64,000 nt of DNA from MAG-121220-bin8 sp002700465. GTDB taxonomy: Bacteria; Bacteroidota; Bacteroidia; Flavobacteriales; Flavobacteriaceae. The stretch is from assembly GCA_943789295.1 (NCBI GenBank), contig CALSTO010000001.1:744001-808000 (forward strand), read 5' to 3'. The notes beneath the pieces are model-generated. The model made no database searches and had not been told where the DNA came from. It worked only from the letters and a program-made list of their open reading frames with translations. A program made the position numbers and the translations under genes. Numbering within the stretch: the first letter of the stretch is position 1; every line of letters begins with the position of its first letter. Positions 19,755 to 29,822 of the stretch are shown here, piece after piece.

Positions 19755-20162
19755 ATGAATCAAGGAATGGCAAATGAATACGAGTCAAACAAATATTTAG
19801 AAACTTATTTGCCAATTCCTGATTATTATCCATCAGGTTACTATGCTATTACAATGATGAATTCTTTGATAAGCTGGAAATCTTACAGATACTTACTTTG
19901 TAAAGACACTTCTGATTATCATATAGCCAGTTATGATAAACTTAAACAATTTAAAGATGTTAGAGACAGTATTTATGTTCAAACACCATATCCAGATTAT
20001 ATAGCGCCTGAGATAGATGTAAATAATATCACAATAATTGCTGAACCAACAAATCCCGAAGCTCCTAACGGTGAGACCAGAGTTGATATTTCTGTAATAG
20101 CAAGAGATCTTTCTGATCATGAAGGTCAAGAAGCTGGATCGCATCTGTTAGTTTACAATTAA
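19755..20162 (+). CDS. Middle fragment of the T9SS protein (continues after in-frame TAG)
   Basis: Same frame as the preceding block. It includes YLPIPDYYPSGYYAITMMN and an Ig-like start (EIDVNNITIIAEPTNPEAPNG). Sense continues after 20150 in another frame (VSLQLRDPQGKEFGYQTGNG) and again after about 20245 (KYDSENASEWKLFDFNLLLP). Confidence 0.4.
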   Translation: MNQGMANEYESNKYLETYLPIPDYYPSGYYAITMMNSLISWKSYRYLLCKDTSDYHIASYDKLKQFKDVRDSIYVQTPYPDYIAPEIDVNNITIIAEPTNPEAPNGETRVDISVIARDLSDHEGQEAGSHLLVYN

Positions 20163-20757
20163 GAGATCCTCAAGGAAAAGAATTTGGTTATCAAACTGGA
20201 AATGGAACTATGAATACTCCTGAATTGATAAGACAAGAAATAAATACGATTCAGAAAATGCCAGTGAATGGAAATTGTTTGATTTTAATCTTCTTTTGCC
20301 TCAAGGTTCTGCACCTGGTAAATGGGGTATTTCAGATATTAATGTTATGGATAAGGCTGGTAATTTTAGGTCATATAATTTTGTTGAATATGTAAGATTT
20401 GATATAATTGAATCTGATATTACTTTAACAATCCTCTAGAAGTTGAAATTGTTGAAAAGCAGTTAATGCAAGTAATGTAGATAATATTACAGCTAAAATG
20501 AGTTGTAGTCCATGTAAAGATTTAAATTATGTTTACACCATATACAGTAGACTTGGAGGTGGAAATGTAGTTAGAGGGACTGGAGTATTTAGCTCAGATA
20601 CGATTGTTGTAAACAATATAAAAACAACTGGTGTATTAGATGGTTTAATTAATCTTAACGTTCAAGTTACTGATACTGAAGATCATTAATTGCAACAAAA
20701 TCAGCAGAATACACAAAAGATGTTGTTTATCCAAAATCATACTATTCAAAATCTAAT

Positions 20758-22977
20758 TTGGAAAATGACGGAACTAGTAGTTTAGATGAATTTATTGTTG
20801 ATATTGTAGTAGAACAAGATGATGTTGGTGGTACATATTCTTATGATATCACAAATGATTCTGGAAAAACAGGTGTTTCAATTGATAATTCTAATTTCAT
20901 CAAAAGATCTATATCGTCAAATTCAAATAATGATGTAAACTATTCTGGTTCTTTAGATTCAATTTCAAACAAACTAACAAACTTGGATTTTTCTAGTCTA
21001 AATGATGGGTATATTAAAACTAATTTAACTATTACTGATCAAGTAGGAAATCAAGGAAATCCAGAAATATTATATTATTTTTTAAACAATAATGAGTTAA
21101 AATTAATTGGTTCTGAAATCAAAGACAGCGATGAAGATAAGATAGGAGACGAAATCGATAATTGTCCACAAGTTTCTAACACTGACCAAGCTGATAAAAA
21201 TGAAAATGGAATCGGTGATGTGTGTGAAGCGCCCCCAGTTACTGTTGCTAATACTTTAACTGTTAACGAGGATGCTGTTTTAACAAGCACAGATGTTATA
21301 GCTAATGATACAGATGCGGATGACGATACATTAAGACTTACAGCTGTTTCAACAGACGGTTCGGGAACAGTAGCAGTGAATGCTGATGGAGTATCAGTGG
21401 ATTATACGCCAGTAGCTGACTTTAACGGAACAGAGATTATAACTTACACTGTGTCTGATGGCGCTCTTACAGCTAAAGGAACATTTACAATTACAGTTAC
21501 TGCAGTGAATGATGCTCCAGTGGCAGTTGCAGATGCTTTAACTGTTGAAGAAGATGCTACCATAACTAATACAGATGTTATAGTTAACGATACAGATGTT
21601 GAAGGTGATACTTTGACACTTACAGCTGTTTCAACAGACGGTTCGGGAACAGTAGCAGTGAATGCTGATGGAGTATCAGTGGATTACACTCCAGTTGCTA
21701 ACTTTAACGGAACAGAAACTATTACTTATACAGTTACTGATGGAACAGACACAAGTACAGGAACATTTACAATTACGATAACTGCTGTTAACGATGCGCC
21801 AGTTGCAATTGAAGATACGCTAGAAGTCATTGAAGATGCTAACTTAACTAGTATTGATGTAATAGCTAACGATACTGATATTGAGGATGATACATTAACA
21901 CTTACAGCTGTTTTTACAGACGGTTCAGGAACCTTAGCGATTAACGCGGACGGTCTTTCAATAGATTACACGCCCGCTGCTAACTTTAATGGTACTGAAC
22001 TGATAACATATACTGTGTCCGACGGTGAAAGAACAGATACTGCCGGAACTTTAACTGTTACAGTAACACCTGTGAACGATTCACCTGTTGCTACAGCTCA
22101 ATCTGTTACAACTATTGAAGATATTTCTATTGAAATTACTTTGTCTGGAAGCGATATTGATGGAGATACATTAACCTATGAAATTGTAACTAATCCAATA
22201 AATGGATCTGTTACCATAGCAGATAATAAGACGACATATATTCCTAGTTCTGGATATTTTGGAGAAGATACTTTTACATATAAAATAAATGATGGAACTG
22301 CAGATAGTTCTACTGAAACAGTTACTATTTCAGTAACTAGTAATGACTTTGATGAAGATGGTATTTTAAATCAAAATGATGAGTGTCCAGATACACCTGA
22401 AGGCACTACCGTTGATGTTAACGGCTGTCCTGTTTTCACATTGCCTTTAGACAACAACAAGGTGTCAGTGACAAGCGCGAGTTGTATTGGTAATACTGAC
22501 GGATCGATAGGACTTAGTATTGAGGACGACAGTTATAATTACACAGTTACTGTAACAGGTCAAGACGATCCTATTTCGTTAGGCGCAGAGACAAAGACAG
22601 CTTCAGTCACTGGTCTTGGAACAGGTACTTACACGGTTTGCTTTAAAGTTGACGGTCAAGACGCTTACGAGCAGTGTTTTGAAGTTAATATTGCAGAACC
22701 TAAAGCCTTATCTGCCTTTATAGATGTGGATAATGATAATAGAACTACTAGCATACAGTTAAGCGGTTCTTCTTCTTACAATGTAGAAGTTAACGGTCAG
22801 CGCTTTGATGTTAAAGGAGACAGGTTTACAACCAGTCTTCCGTCAGGTCTTAGTATTATTAAGATCAGCACAGACTTAGACTGTCAAGGTGTAATAGAAA
22901 GAGAGATCTTTATCTCAGAGGATATTTGTATTATCCAAATCCTACACAAACGGATGTTAATGTTCATGTTTCGGTGA
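20758..22977 (+). CDS. TSP3 / cadherin-like repeats and T9SS tail fragment
   Basis: Longest block, 739 residues, but the first start codon is arbitrary because coding sense continues from upstream. Order: Ig-like end, TSP3 motif (DSDEDKIGDEIDNCPQVSN), three cadherin-like repeats with TYTVSDG and AVNDAPVA, a diverged fourth repeat, TSP3 unit DFDEDGILNQNDECPDTPEG, then the T9SS tail module LPLDNNKVSVTSASCIGNTD. The last about 16 residues are out of frame after one missing base near 22932. The correct reading gives YYPNPTQTDVNVHV. Confidence 0.65.
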   Translation: MENDGTSSLDEFIVDIVVEQDDVGGTYSYDITNDSGKTGVSIDNSNFIKRSISSNSNNDVNYSGSLDSISNKLTNLDFSSLNDGYIKTNLTITDQVGNQGNPEILYYFLNNNELKLIGSEIKDSDEDKIGDEIDNCPQVSNTDQADKNENGIGDVCEAPPVTVANTLTVNEDAVLTSTDVIANDTDADDDTLRLTAVSTDGSGTVAVNADGVSVDYTPVADFNGTEIITYTVSDGALTAKGTFTITVTAVNDAPVAVADALTVEEDATITNTDVIVNDTDVEGDTLTLTAVSTDGSGTVAVNADGVSVDYTPVANFNGTETITYTVTDGTDTSTGTFTITITAVNDAPVAIEDTLEVIEDANLTSIDVIANDTDIEDDTLTLTAVFTDGSGTLAINADGLSIDYTPAANFNGTELITYTVSDGERTDTAGTLTVTVTPVNDSPVATAQSVTTIEDISIEITLSGSDIDGDTLTYEIVTNPINGSVTIADNKTTYIPSSGYFGEDTFTYKINDGTADSSTETVTISVTSNDFDEDGILNQNDECPDTPEGTTVDVNGCPVFTLPLDNNKVSVTSASCIGNTDGSIGLSIEDDSYNYTVTVTGQDDPISLGAETKTASVTGLGTGTYTVCFKVDGQDAYEQCFEVNIAEPKALSAFIDVDNDNRTTSIQLSGSSSYNVEVNGQRFDVKGDRFTTSLPSGLSIIKISTDLDCQGVIEREIFISEDICIIQILHKRMLMFMFR
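21241..22095 (+). repeat. Three tandem 282-bp cadherin-like coding repeats
   Basis: The string CTTACAGCTGTTT recurs at 21337, 21619 and 21901, exactly 282 bases (94 codons) apart. Units 1 and 2 are almost identical over about 90 bases (ACAGACGGTTCGGGAACAGT). Unit 3 is more diverged. This indicates recent internal duplication. Confidence 0.85.
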
Positions 22978-23161
22978 AGACACTATGGTACAAGTCAGTG
23001 TGTTTAGTGAAAAGGGAGATCTTATTTACACAAGAGAACAACAAATCCAAGACTTTTCAAGAAAAACAAATATTGATCTGTCAAGACAAATAACAGGAAC
23101 CTACATTGTAGTGATGGACGGACCAACAGTTAGAAAAACATTTAAAATCGTTAAAAAATGA
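22411..23161 (+). repeat. T9SS tail module, copy 1
   Basis: About 750 bp encoding the TSP3 end, a beta-rich adaptor (TGTYTVCFKVDGQDAYEQCF) and the T9SS sorting domain. Nearly identical to 28741-29490. Differences are mostly single-base indels plus a few synonymous changes. This copy lacks one base near 22932 and one near 22974 relative to copy 2. Confidence 0.9.
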
Positions 23162-26100
23162 AAAAGTTTCACTTTACTTTAATCTTATTTTTAATCATTC
23201 AATCTGTTTTTTCTCAAGTAGAAATTAAAGTTAATCATGGAAAAAGACTTTCTGTTCTTGACACTTTAGAAATTTCTTTTTCATTAGAAAAATATCTAGA
23301 TAATTATTCAATAGATCAAATTTTAAAAGACCCTAATAGATCTAACTATTTAGATTTAGAATTTCAAGGAGTTGAAATTAAGAAGGATACAATAAGTTAC
23401 GAAGAAAATGAAAATGAGAGTAGATGGTGGGAAAGAACCGTTTTTGTTGATGCTAATGATAGGTTTAAAAATAATAATTCTAATAAAGATTTTATAAGAT
23501 TAGTTCAAGACGGTGATAATAAATTAAAATTTAGATATAAGTCCAATAAGAGAATTTCAGATTTGTTCAATTTAAAAGAAAATGAGTATTTGAATATTAT
23601 TAATTTTAGCCTTGCATTTTCCTCAACCGATCAGATTCTTTTAAATAGAGATAACCTTTGTGCTGATATTAAATCTTCTATTCCAAACTTTAAAGCAAGC
23701 GAATGTGTTTTTGATTTTTTCATATCTGATAAGGTTAATTTGTTACACTCAAAAAAAATGTTTTTGAGCGATAATGTAAAAAATAATTTAAATAATATTC
23801 TTCTAGAAAACACTGAAGATCTTATGAACACACCTCCTCTTGGTGAGGCAAGTTTATCATGGCCAATTTATGAAGATTTTAATAATGATGGTATTAGAGA
23901 TTTAATCTCAAGAATATATACCTATGGTGTAGGAGCAGTTACTAGAAGTTTGAGTAATGAAGAAAAAAAGAAATTAATTTCTAGAATTGCATTTTTTAGA
24001 GGAACAAAAAAAGTTAATGATTCTATCGTGTATAAATTAGATTCCTTTGTTGATGAAAAATCAGAAGGACCAAATTTAAAATTGATAGATATTGATGCCG
24101 ATGGCGACAAAGATTTAATTTCAGTTTCTGATGTTTGGCATGGTCTAAATGAAAATAGACCATCTTGGTTTAAAACAGGTAAGCCTAGACCATTACATAT
24201 TTATAAAAATGATGGTAACGGAAATTTTACTCAAGATTCGATTACTCTAGATAATGGTCAAATGATTTTTTTAGATGGAATATTACAAATAAATACGGTT
24301 GATAAATTTGGAAACTCAGATGGTAAATACGAATTTTTAACTAAAAGTGATGCTGATTACTCAAATGAAACCTCGAAAATTAACAAGTTTATTATTGAGG
24401 ACGGGAAATATAAATTTGTTAGCAAACACGAAACAAATTATACCTCAATTGCAGGTTATGCTAACTACGACGTAAATGGCGATGGTTATTTAGATTTAAT
24501 AACTCATGGTCACTTAAACAAATATAAAGGTGAAATCTATAAATCAACAAAATCAGATATAAGAGAATTTTATTTAGATGTGTATTACGGAAATAAGGAT
24601 TCCATCAATCTTGATATTTCTAATAGAAATAATCTTGCAAAATATGAAAGGCCCGAAATGCAATCAACTGAAACTGGAAATTTTAACTTGATTAAATTTA
24701 ATAATACAACTGATCTTTTAATTATTTGGCTAACTAGAAATAGTAATTTTTATGATGACAGAGTTGAGGGTGTTCCTGCAAGTGAAATGTTAGCATTTAA
24801 AATTACAAACAATACGCTATTAGATGTTACAGAAGAAATATTCCCTAATGGATTAAGCAAAAACTTTTTAATGCAGGGCAATCCACCATATTTTAGAGAT
24901 ATTGATAATGACAATGATTTGGATTTAGTTTTTGACGGTTTTCCATGGAATGGTGGCTCAAATGGAGTAGATATTATGGCTTTTATAAATGATGGAGAAA
25001 AATTTATTCCTAGATATTTTACAAATTTTTCAAATGTAGAGCCTTATGAAATTAACGATATTGATAATGATGGTTATGCTGAACTAATTATTATGCCTAA
25101 TGGTAATTTAGACATGTATTTAAAAGCTGAGCAGGATGAAAATTATGATAGAAATAAAAGACTCGTTTTTGAATTGAATTTTTTTGACAAAGATTATGAT
25201 GGAATTGAAGATTTGAAGGACAATTGTCCAAATAAATACAATCCCAATCAAGAAGATACTGATGGAGATGGTTTTGGAGACATTTGTGATAATTATGAGG
25301 ATACATTTTCTATTGAAGGTGAAGAAATTATAGAGGATGTTGTAATAGTGAGTTCAGAATTTCAACAATTAGTTGATAATGAAGGTTATGACCAATTAGA
25401 TAAAATTAGTAAAAACTATTTCAATTCTCCTGCTTATGATTATAAGGATTTCAACGGAGATGGATTTAAAGACATAATTATCTCTGTAATCGGACATCCT
25501 CATATCGGAACAATAGAGGGAGTTTTCTTGTGGAATGATGAAATAAAAAAATTCGAAGATTTAACAACACATATCATGATTAACAGAGGAGAATCTTATT
25601 TCTTTGAAAAGACTGTTTATGATTTTGATGATGATGGTGATTTAGATGTGTATATTCCAGCGCATAATTATCACGGTGAAGAGGGAAAACAACCTGATTA
25701 TTATTTTGAAGGAGGTCAACGATTCCCTGGACATTATTTTATCAATGAAGGAGATAAGTTTTACAGAAAAATGATTGATTCTGTTGTGGTTGATCATGGG
25801 AACAGGAAAGATTACCCCGGTTTTGATAAAGCTTATATTATTGATTTAAATAATAATGGTAAAAAAGATTTATTAAGTGTTGTGATGAATTCCGGTTATC
25901 CTGGATATGAATCTTCACATTTTTTTGCAAAATATTCTATTGATAAGAATAAAAATATAAATAAGGAATTTATTTTTCCATGGAAAGAAGATTATCGATA
26001 TGAGGGTGCTTATCACTCTTTATTAGTAAAAGAAGATAAAAGCAATATATACGTTTTTAATCAACCTAAAGAATTATCTATCAACGGTGTTGGTCCTTAT

Positions 26101-28656
26101 TCTTATCCTGAGGTTTGGATCTACAAAAAAGATGGAAAATTCTCTTCAAAAGATCCTCAAAAAATTAAACTTAATAGAAATAAAAATATAAGAGATGCAG
26201 GAAGTCTTTTAAATAGAGAAACATTTTATATTGTAGATCTAGATAATGATGGTGTAAATGAATATTTAATAGGAATGTTCAAAATGCCACATGAGGATGA
26301 ACACGCAAGTTTTCATGTTTTTGATAATAATGGAAATGAAATTACTGATAAGTGGTTTAATGGTAGAGAATTTATTGATTCTACAAGTTCTGCTGCAAAT
26401 GGTTTTCTTGTCCAAGATTTAAACAATGATGGTTATATTGATTTGATTCCACATCACAGAGTTAATTCTAGAGATGAAGATATTGTCATTTTCATGAATA
26501 CTGGTAAAAAATTTAACAATTTTATTATTGATAAAAAGAAAAATGGATGGCATATGCCAGTTGATATTGACAATGATAGTATTTATGAATTTTTAACTTT
26601 TAATACTAAAGATGATCCATCAAACATCTCGAGTGTTGTTAAAATTAATTATTCAGGATTTGATAACGATAATGATGATGATGGTATTGTTAATTCTTTA
26701 GACAATTGCCCTGACACAAGTAACCCAGATCAAAAAGATACTGATGGTGATGGAATTGGAGATGTTTGTGATGATTCAGATGGCGATGGTGTTCTAGATT
26801 TAGATGATCAGTGTCCTTTCACAAATCCTGATGAAACGGTAAATGAAAATGGATGTTCAGAAACAGATTTAAATATTGATAATAGTTCAGGACTTGTTGT
26901 AGCAAACAATCAAATTGGAAAAAAATTCTTGACAGACTTATACTCCTTTGAAATTCAAGAAGGTGACTGCCCAAGTACCGAAGATGATATAGCAAATGGG
27001 GATTGTTTTAATTGTTCTGTTAGATATTTTATTTGGGAAGATAATTATATCATATTTGACTATAATAATGATGGTAAAGATGATTTATTTGCTTTTTTAA
27101 TTAATGCAGGTGAAGATGGTATTTTTCAGTCAGATGAAAATCCAACTGGAAAACTTATGTTTTATGACAACTATCTTTCAGGGTCAACTGAACCTCAGTA
27201 TTTTGAAAGTGAGATAGTATGGGGAGGTTGGTTGGACGTTAATGACTTTAATGGAGACGGATTTTATGATATTTTAGTTACAGCTAATAACAGTCACGAA
27301 GTAAGTAAAGTGACTAATGAGCAGTTTGAAAACATTCCTTTTGAAATATTTTTCTTTGATTCTAATGGGTTCAGCGAAAGAAAAGTATTAGAAATGGAAA
27401 ATGCTTCTTCAAATGGTCCTATGTCGGGTGATATTGATAAAGATGGTGATATAGATATTATACAACCAAAAATTAAAACAGATGAAGACAAAAGGTCTTA
27501 TGTATTAGTTAATGATGGAAATGGAAATTTTTCTCAAAATTTTGAATTTTTAACTGAAATTGAAAATAAGCAAGAAAGATTAGAAATGAGCGATCATGGA
27601 CAAATACTTTTCGATATAAATAAAGATGGTTGTTTGGACTGGGTAGTTCCAGTAATGAATAATGGAAAATTTGTAATTGAAGATGGTAAATTAATAGAAA
27701 AAGAAATTGATGGTGGTGGGCCAACTGAATATGATGACTTAATTTATATTAATGGAGAATATGTGAAATCTGGATCAAGAATATTATGGGGTGATTGTAG
27801 TGGTAATTATAGTTTTGAAAACTCATATTATTTTGATCAACATCAGGATTATCTTCTTTCTGAGCTAAATAAATATAATTTAGAAAGTTTATATGGTGCC
27901 TTAAGCTATAATGTTTTTGACTATAACAATGATGGTGTAAACGATATAATACTTTCTAAAAACTATGGTAATAGAGCTACAGGTCTTCAATTGTTTAAAG
28001 GAAATTCTGATGGTTCATATTCTGATGTAACACAAGATACATTTGATAAATTTTTCTTCAAAAATTCGGGTAATAATGGAGAAACCATTGAAGGTGATTT
28101 TCCTAGAATATGGAATATTGCTGTAAAAGATAAAGATGAAGATGGTGACTTTGATTTGATTCCATGGGGAATGGGAAGCTTTCAAGATAGATGTTGGAAG
28201 GATTGGCTTAGTGGTGAAGAGTATTGGGAACTTGTTAATGGTAAATTTTACTTTAGATCAGATAAAGATTTGGATGGAGTTTATGATCATTTAGACAATT
28301 GCCCGGAGACTGCAAACGAAGATCAAGCCGACACGGATGGTGATGGAATGGGTGACGTTTGTGATAACGACATTGATGGAGACGGAATATTAAATGATTC
28401 AGATAATTGTCCTGAAACTGCAAACGAAGATCAAGCCGATATGGATGGTGACGGAATAGGCGATGTTTGTGATGATGATAAAGATGGTGATACTATATTA
28501 AATGCAGATGATAATTGTCCTGAAACTGCAAACGAAGATCAATCCGATATTGATGGAGATGGATTAGGAGATGTTTGTGACGATGATAAAGATGGTGATA
28601 CTATATTAAATGCTGATGATCAATTGTCCAGAATTCTAAAAGATCAATCGATTTGA
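23158..28656 (+). CDS. Giant FG-GAP / thrombospondin-3 repeat secreted protein (T9SS cargo)
   Basis: 1,832 residues with a signal peptide (FTLILFLIIQSVFSQ). It has at least 15 FG-GAP/VCBS-type calcium loops of the form DxNxDGxxDL, for example DFNNDGIRDL (about 240), DVNGDGYLDL (about 440), DFNGDGFKDI (about 764), DFNGDGFYDI (about 1362) and DYNNDGVNDI (about 1588). TSP3 units lie near 675-715 and 1168-1222, and four more tandem units after 1700. No catalytic motif is seen; a calcium-stabilised, propeller-like adhesive or binding protein is likely. ATG overlaps the previous stop as ATGA. The ORF ends early at TGA 28654-28656 because of indels; the T9SS tail follows out of frame to 29490. Confidence 0.8.
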   Translation: MKKFHFTLILFLIIQSVFSQVEIKVNHGKRLSVLDTLEISFSLEKYLDNYSIDQILKDPNRSNYLDLEFQGVEIKKDTISYEENENESRWWERTVFVDANDRFKNNNSNKDFIRLVQDGDNKLKFRYKSNKRISDLFNLKENEYLNIINFSLAFSSTDQILLNRDNLCADIKSSIPNFKASECVFDFFISDKVNLLHSKKMFLSDNVKNNLNNILLENTEDLMNTPPLGEASLSWPIYEDFNNDGIRDLISRIYTYGVGAVTRSLSNEEKKKLISRIAFFRGTKKVNDSIVYKLDSFVDEKSEGPNLKLIDIDADGDKDLISVSDVWHGLNENRPSWFKTGKPRPLHIYKNDGNGNFTQDSITLDNGQMIFLDGILQINTVDKFGNSDGKYEFLTKSDADYSNETSKINKFIIEDGKYKFVSKHETNYTSIAGYANYDVNGDGYLDLITHGHLNKYKGEIYKSTKSDIREFYLDVYYGNKDSINLDISNRNNLAKYERPEMQSTETGNFNLIKFNNTTDLLIIWLTRNSNFYDDRVEGVPASEMLAFKITNNTLLDVTEEIFPNGLSKNFLMQGNPPYFRDIDNDNDLDLVFDGFPWNGGSNGVDIMAFINDGEKFIPRYFTNFSNVEPYEINDIDNDGYAELIIMPNGNLDMYLKAEQDENYDRNKRLVFELNFFDKDYDGIEDLKDNCPNKYNPNQEDTDGDGFGDICDNYEDTFSIEGEEIIEDVVIVSSEFQQLVDNEGYDQLDKISKNYFNSPAYDYKDFNGDGFKDIIISVIGHPHIGTIEGVFLWNDEIKKFEDLTTHIMINRGESYFFEKTVYDFDDDGDLDVYIPAHNYHGEEGKQPDYYFEGGQRFPGHYFINEGDKFYRKMIDSVVVDHGNRKDYPGFDKAYIIDLNNNGKKDLLSVVMNSGYPGYESSHFFAKYSIDKNKNINKEFIFPWKEDYRYEGAYHSLLVKEDKSNIYVFNQPKELSINGVGPYSYPEVWIYKKDGKFSSKDPQKIKLNRNKNIRDAGSLLNRETFYIVDLDNDGVNEYLIGMFKMPHEDEHASFHVFDNNGNEITDKWFNGREFIDSTSSAANGFLVQDLNNDGYIDLIPHHRVNSRDEDIVIFMNTGKKFNNFIIDKKKNGWHMPVDIDNDSIYEFLTFNTKDDPSNISSVVKINYSGFDNDNDDDGIVNSLDNCPDTSNPDQKDTDGDGIGDVCDDSDGDGVLDLDDQCPFTNPDETVNENGCSETDLNIDNSSGLVVANNQIGKKFLTDLYSFEIQEGDCPSTEDDIANGDCFNCSVRYFIWEDNYIIFDYNNDGKDDLFAFLINAGEDGIFQSDENPTGKLMFYDNYLSGSTEPQYFESEIVWGGWLDVNDFNGDGFYDILVTANNSHEVSKVTNEQFENIPFEIFFFDSNGFSERKVLEMENASSNGPMSGDIDKDGDIDIIQPKIKTDEDKRSYVLVNDGNGNFSQNFEFLTEIENKQERLEMSDHGQILFDINKDGCLDWVVPVMNNGKFVIEDGKLIEKEIDGGGPTEYDDLIYINGEYVKSGSRILWGDCSGNYSFENSYYFDQHQDYLLSELNKYNLESLYGALSYNVFDYNNDGVNDIILSKNYGNRATGLQLFKGNSDGSYSDVTQDTFDKFFFKNSGNNGETIEGDFPRIWNIAVKDKDEDGDFDLIPWGMGSFQDRCWKDWLSGEEYWELVNGKFYFRSDKDLDGVYDHLDNCPETANEDQADTDGDGMGDVCDNDIDGDGILNDSDNCPETANEDQADMDGDGIGDVCDDDKDGDTILNADDNCPETANEDQSDIDGDGLGDVCDDDKDGDTILNADDQLSRILKDQSI
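28291..28625 (+). repeat. Tandem thrombospondin-3 coding repeats (108-bp period)
   Basis: Units of 36 codons built on DNCPETANEDQADxDGDGxGDVCD followed by a DGDGILNxxD-type linker. About three and a half copies are present, with very similar DNA in adjacent units. Such near-identical DNA is prone to slippage and misassembly. The 3' unit runs straight into the indel-rich stretch. Confidence 0.8.
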
Positions 28657-29490
28657 GGTGATGGAATAGGTGATGTTGTGACGATGACTTGATGGTGAGG
28701 ATTTAAATCAACGATAATTGTCCTAAACTCCTAGATACACGTTGATGTTAACGGCTGTCGTTTTCACTTGCCTTAGACAACAACAAGGTGTCAGTAACTA
28801 GGCGAGTTGTATTGGTAATACTGACGGATCGATAGGACTTAGTGTTGAGGACGACAGTTATAACTTACTAGTTACTGTGACAGGTCAAGACGATCCTATT
28901 TCGTTAGGCGCAGAGACAAAGACGGCTTCAGTGACTGGTCTTGGAACAGGTACTTACACGGTTTGCTTTAAAGTTGACGGTCAAGACGCCTACGAGCAGT
29001 GTTTTGAAGTTAATATTGCAGAACCTAAAGCCTTAAGCGCGTTTATAGATGTGGATAATGATAACAGAACTACTAGCATACAGCTAAGCGGTTCTTCTTC
29101 TTACAATGTAGAAGTTAACGGTCAGCGCTTTGATGTGAAAGGAGACAGGTTTACAACCAGTCTTCCGTCGGGTCTTAGTATTATTAAGATCAGCACAGAC
29201 TTAGACTGTCAAGGTAGTAATAGAAAGAGAGATCTTTATCTCAGAGGATATTCACTATTATCCTAACCCTACACAAACGAGATGTTAATGTTCATGTTTC
29301 TGGTGAAGACACTATGGTACAAGTCAGTGTGTTTAGTGAAAAAGGAGATCTTATTTACACAAGAGAACAACAAATCCAAGACTTTTCAAGAAAAACAAAT
29401 ATTGATCTGTCAAGACAAATAACAGGAACCTACATTGTAGTGATGGACGGACCAACAGTTAGAAAAACATTTAAAATCGTAAAACGATGA
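28657..29490 (+). pseudogene. Frameshifted 3' end (T9SS tail) of the FG-GAP protein gene
   Basis: Continues the previous gene. Between about 28626 and 28810 several bases are missing or extra against copy 1 (TSP3 unit and GTTGATGTTAACGGCTGTC onward). Then one frame reads the tail adaptor (28877-29220), with an extra A near 29216 and another near 29282. Restored, it reads YYPNPTQTDVNVHVSGEDTM and ends TFKIVKR with TGA 29488-29490, overlapping the ATG of the lipoprotein gene. It is needed for T9SS export if the protein is functional. Confidence 0.7.
28741..29490 (+). repeat. T9SS tail module, copy 2
   Basis: Near-identical partner of 22411-23161 in the same orientation, about 5.6 kb downstream. 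Shared DNA continues to the final AAAATCGT before the two stop codons. Confidence 0.9.
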
Positions 29491-29822
29491 GAAACCAGAT
29501 ATTAAAATACTTTAGTTTTCTGTTTACATTAATTCTTCTAAGCTGCGGAGGCGGTGGAGGAGATGACGGCGGCGGCGGCGGCGGAGGTCCAGTGGATCCA
29601 CCACCACCAACACCCCCAGGCAAGTCTACATTAGTAGCACCAGCAAACAACAAGACTTGTGAGACGGGAACTAGTGTGTCGGATACTCAGAGTACAGTAG
29701 CATTTAGTTGGAACGCTTCAGCCAGTACCAACACTTATGATGTTAGTATCACTAATCTTAAACACAAGTACAGCTACAAACAAAAACGGAGTGTCTTCAA
29801 CAAGCACTACAGCTACACTTGA
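29487..29822 (+). CDS. Glycine-rich surface lipoprotein, N-terminal part (frameshifted)
   Basis: Starts at ATG 29487, overlapping the preceding TGA. Lipoprotein signal RNQILKYFSFLFTLILLSC, then a CGGGGGDDGGGGGGG linker and a PPPP stretch, then the start of a fibronectin-III-like domain (VAFSWNASASTNTYDVSITNL). Real sense in this frame ends near 29758, where one extra A in CTTAAACAC shifts the frame; the remaining residues to 29822 are out of frame. G+C is visibly higher than in neighbours. Confidence 0.65.
   Translation: MRNQILKYFSFLFTLILLSCGGGGGDDGGGGGGGPVDPPPPTPPGKSTLVAPANNKTCETGTSVSDTQSTVAFSWNASASTNTYDVSITNLKHKYSYKQKRSVFNKHYSYT

Larger units (their letters stand above)
17685..23161 (+). 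pseudogene. T9SS-secreted HExxH protein with cadherin-like repeats (multiply frameshifted)
   Basis: Conceptually one protein of about 1,820 residues. It has a signal peptide (KKILFLFLFSLFSINIYSQ), a novel N-domain, a zinc-protease-like HEKAH motif (18824-18838) with downstream NEDMAESIAYYL, and Ig-like segments (GKWGISDINVMDKAGN). These are followed by a thrombospondin-3 calcium motif (21123-21222), three 94-residue cadherin-like (tandem-95 type) repeats plus a diverged fourth, another TSP3 unit, and a T9SS tail ending YYPNPTQTDVNVHV...TFKIVKK. At least eight single-base shifts and one in-frame TAG (19752-19754) break it, mostly between 18.34 and 20.76 kb and again near 22.93 and 22.97 kb. 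One clear case is an extra A at about 18871 before DDWATLGEWF. Coding sense is kept between breaks, so decay would be recent or the indels are assembly errors. Stop TGA 23159-23161 overlaps the next ATG. Confidence 0.7.

Noticed and set aside
18335..23000. Programmed frameshifting or phase variation as the cause of the breaks
   Set aside because: Breaks are scattered, of mixed sign, and not at one slippery run or repeat tract; error or decay explains them better.
28291..28625. CRISPR-like regular repeats
   Set aside because: The 108-bp units are in-frame TSP3 codons with no separate spacers.
29471..29653. Minus-strand Pro/Gly-rich ORF
   Set aside because: Mirror of the glycine-rich lipoprotein linker on the plus strand; no signal or family match.
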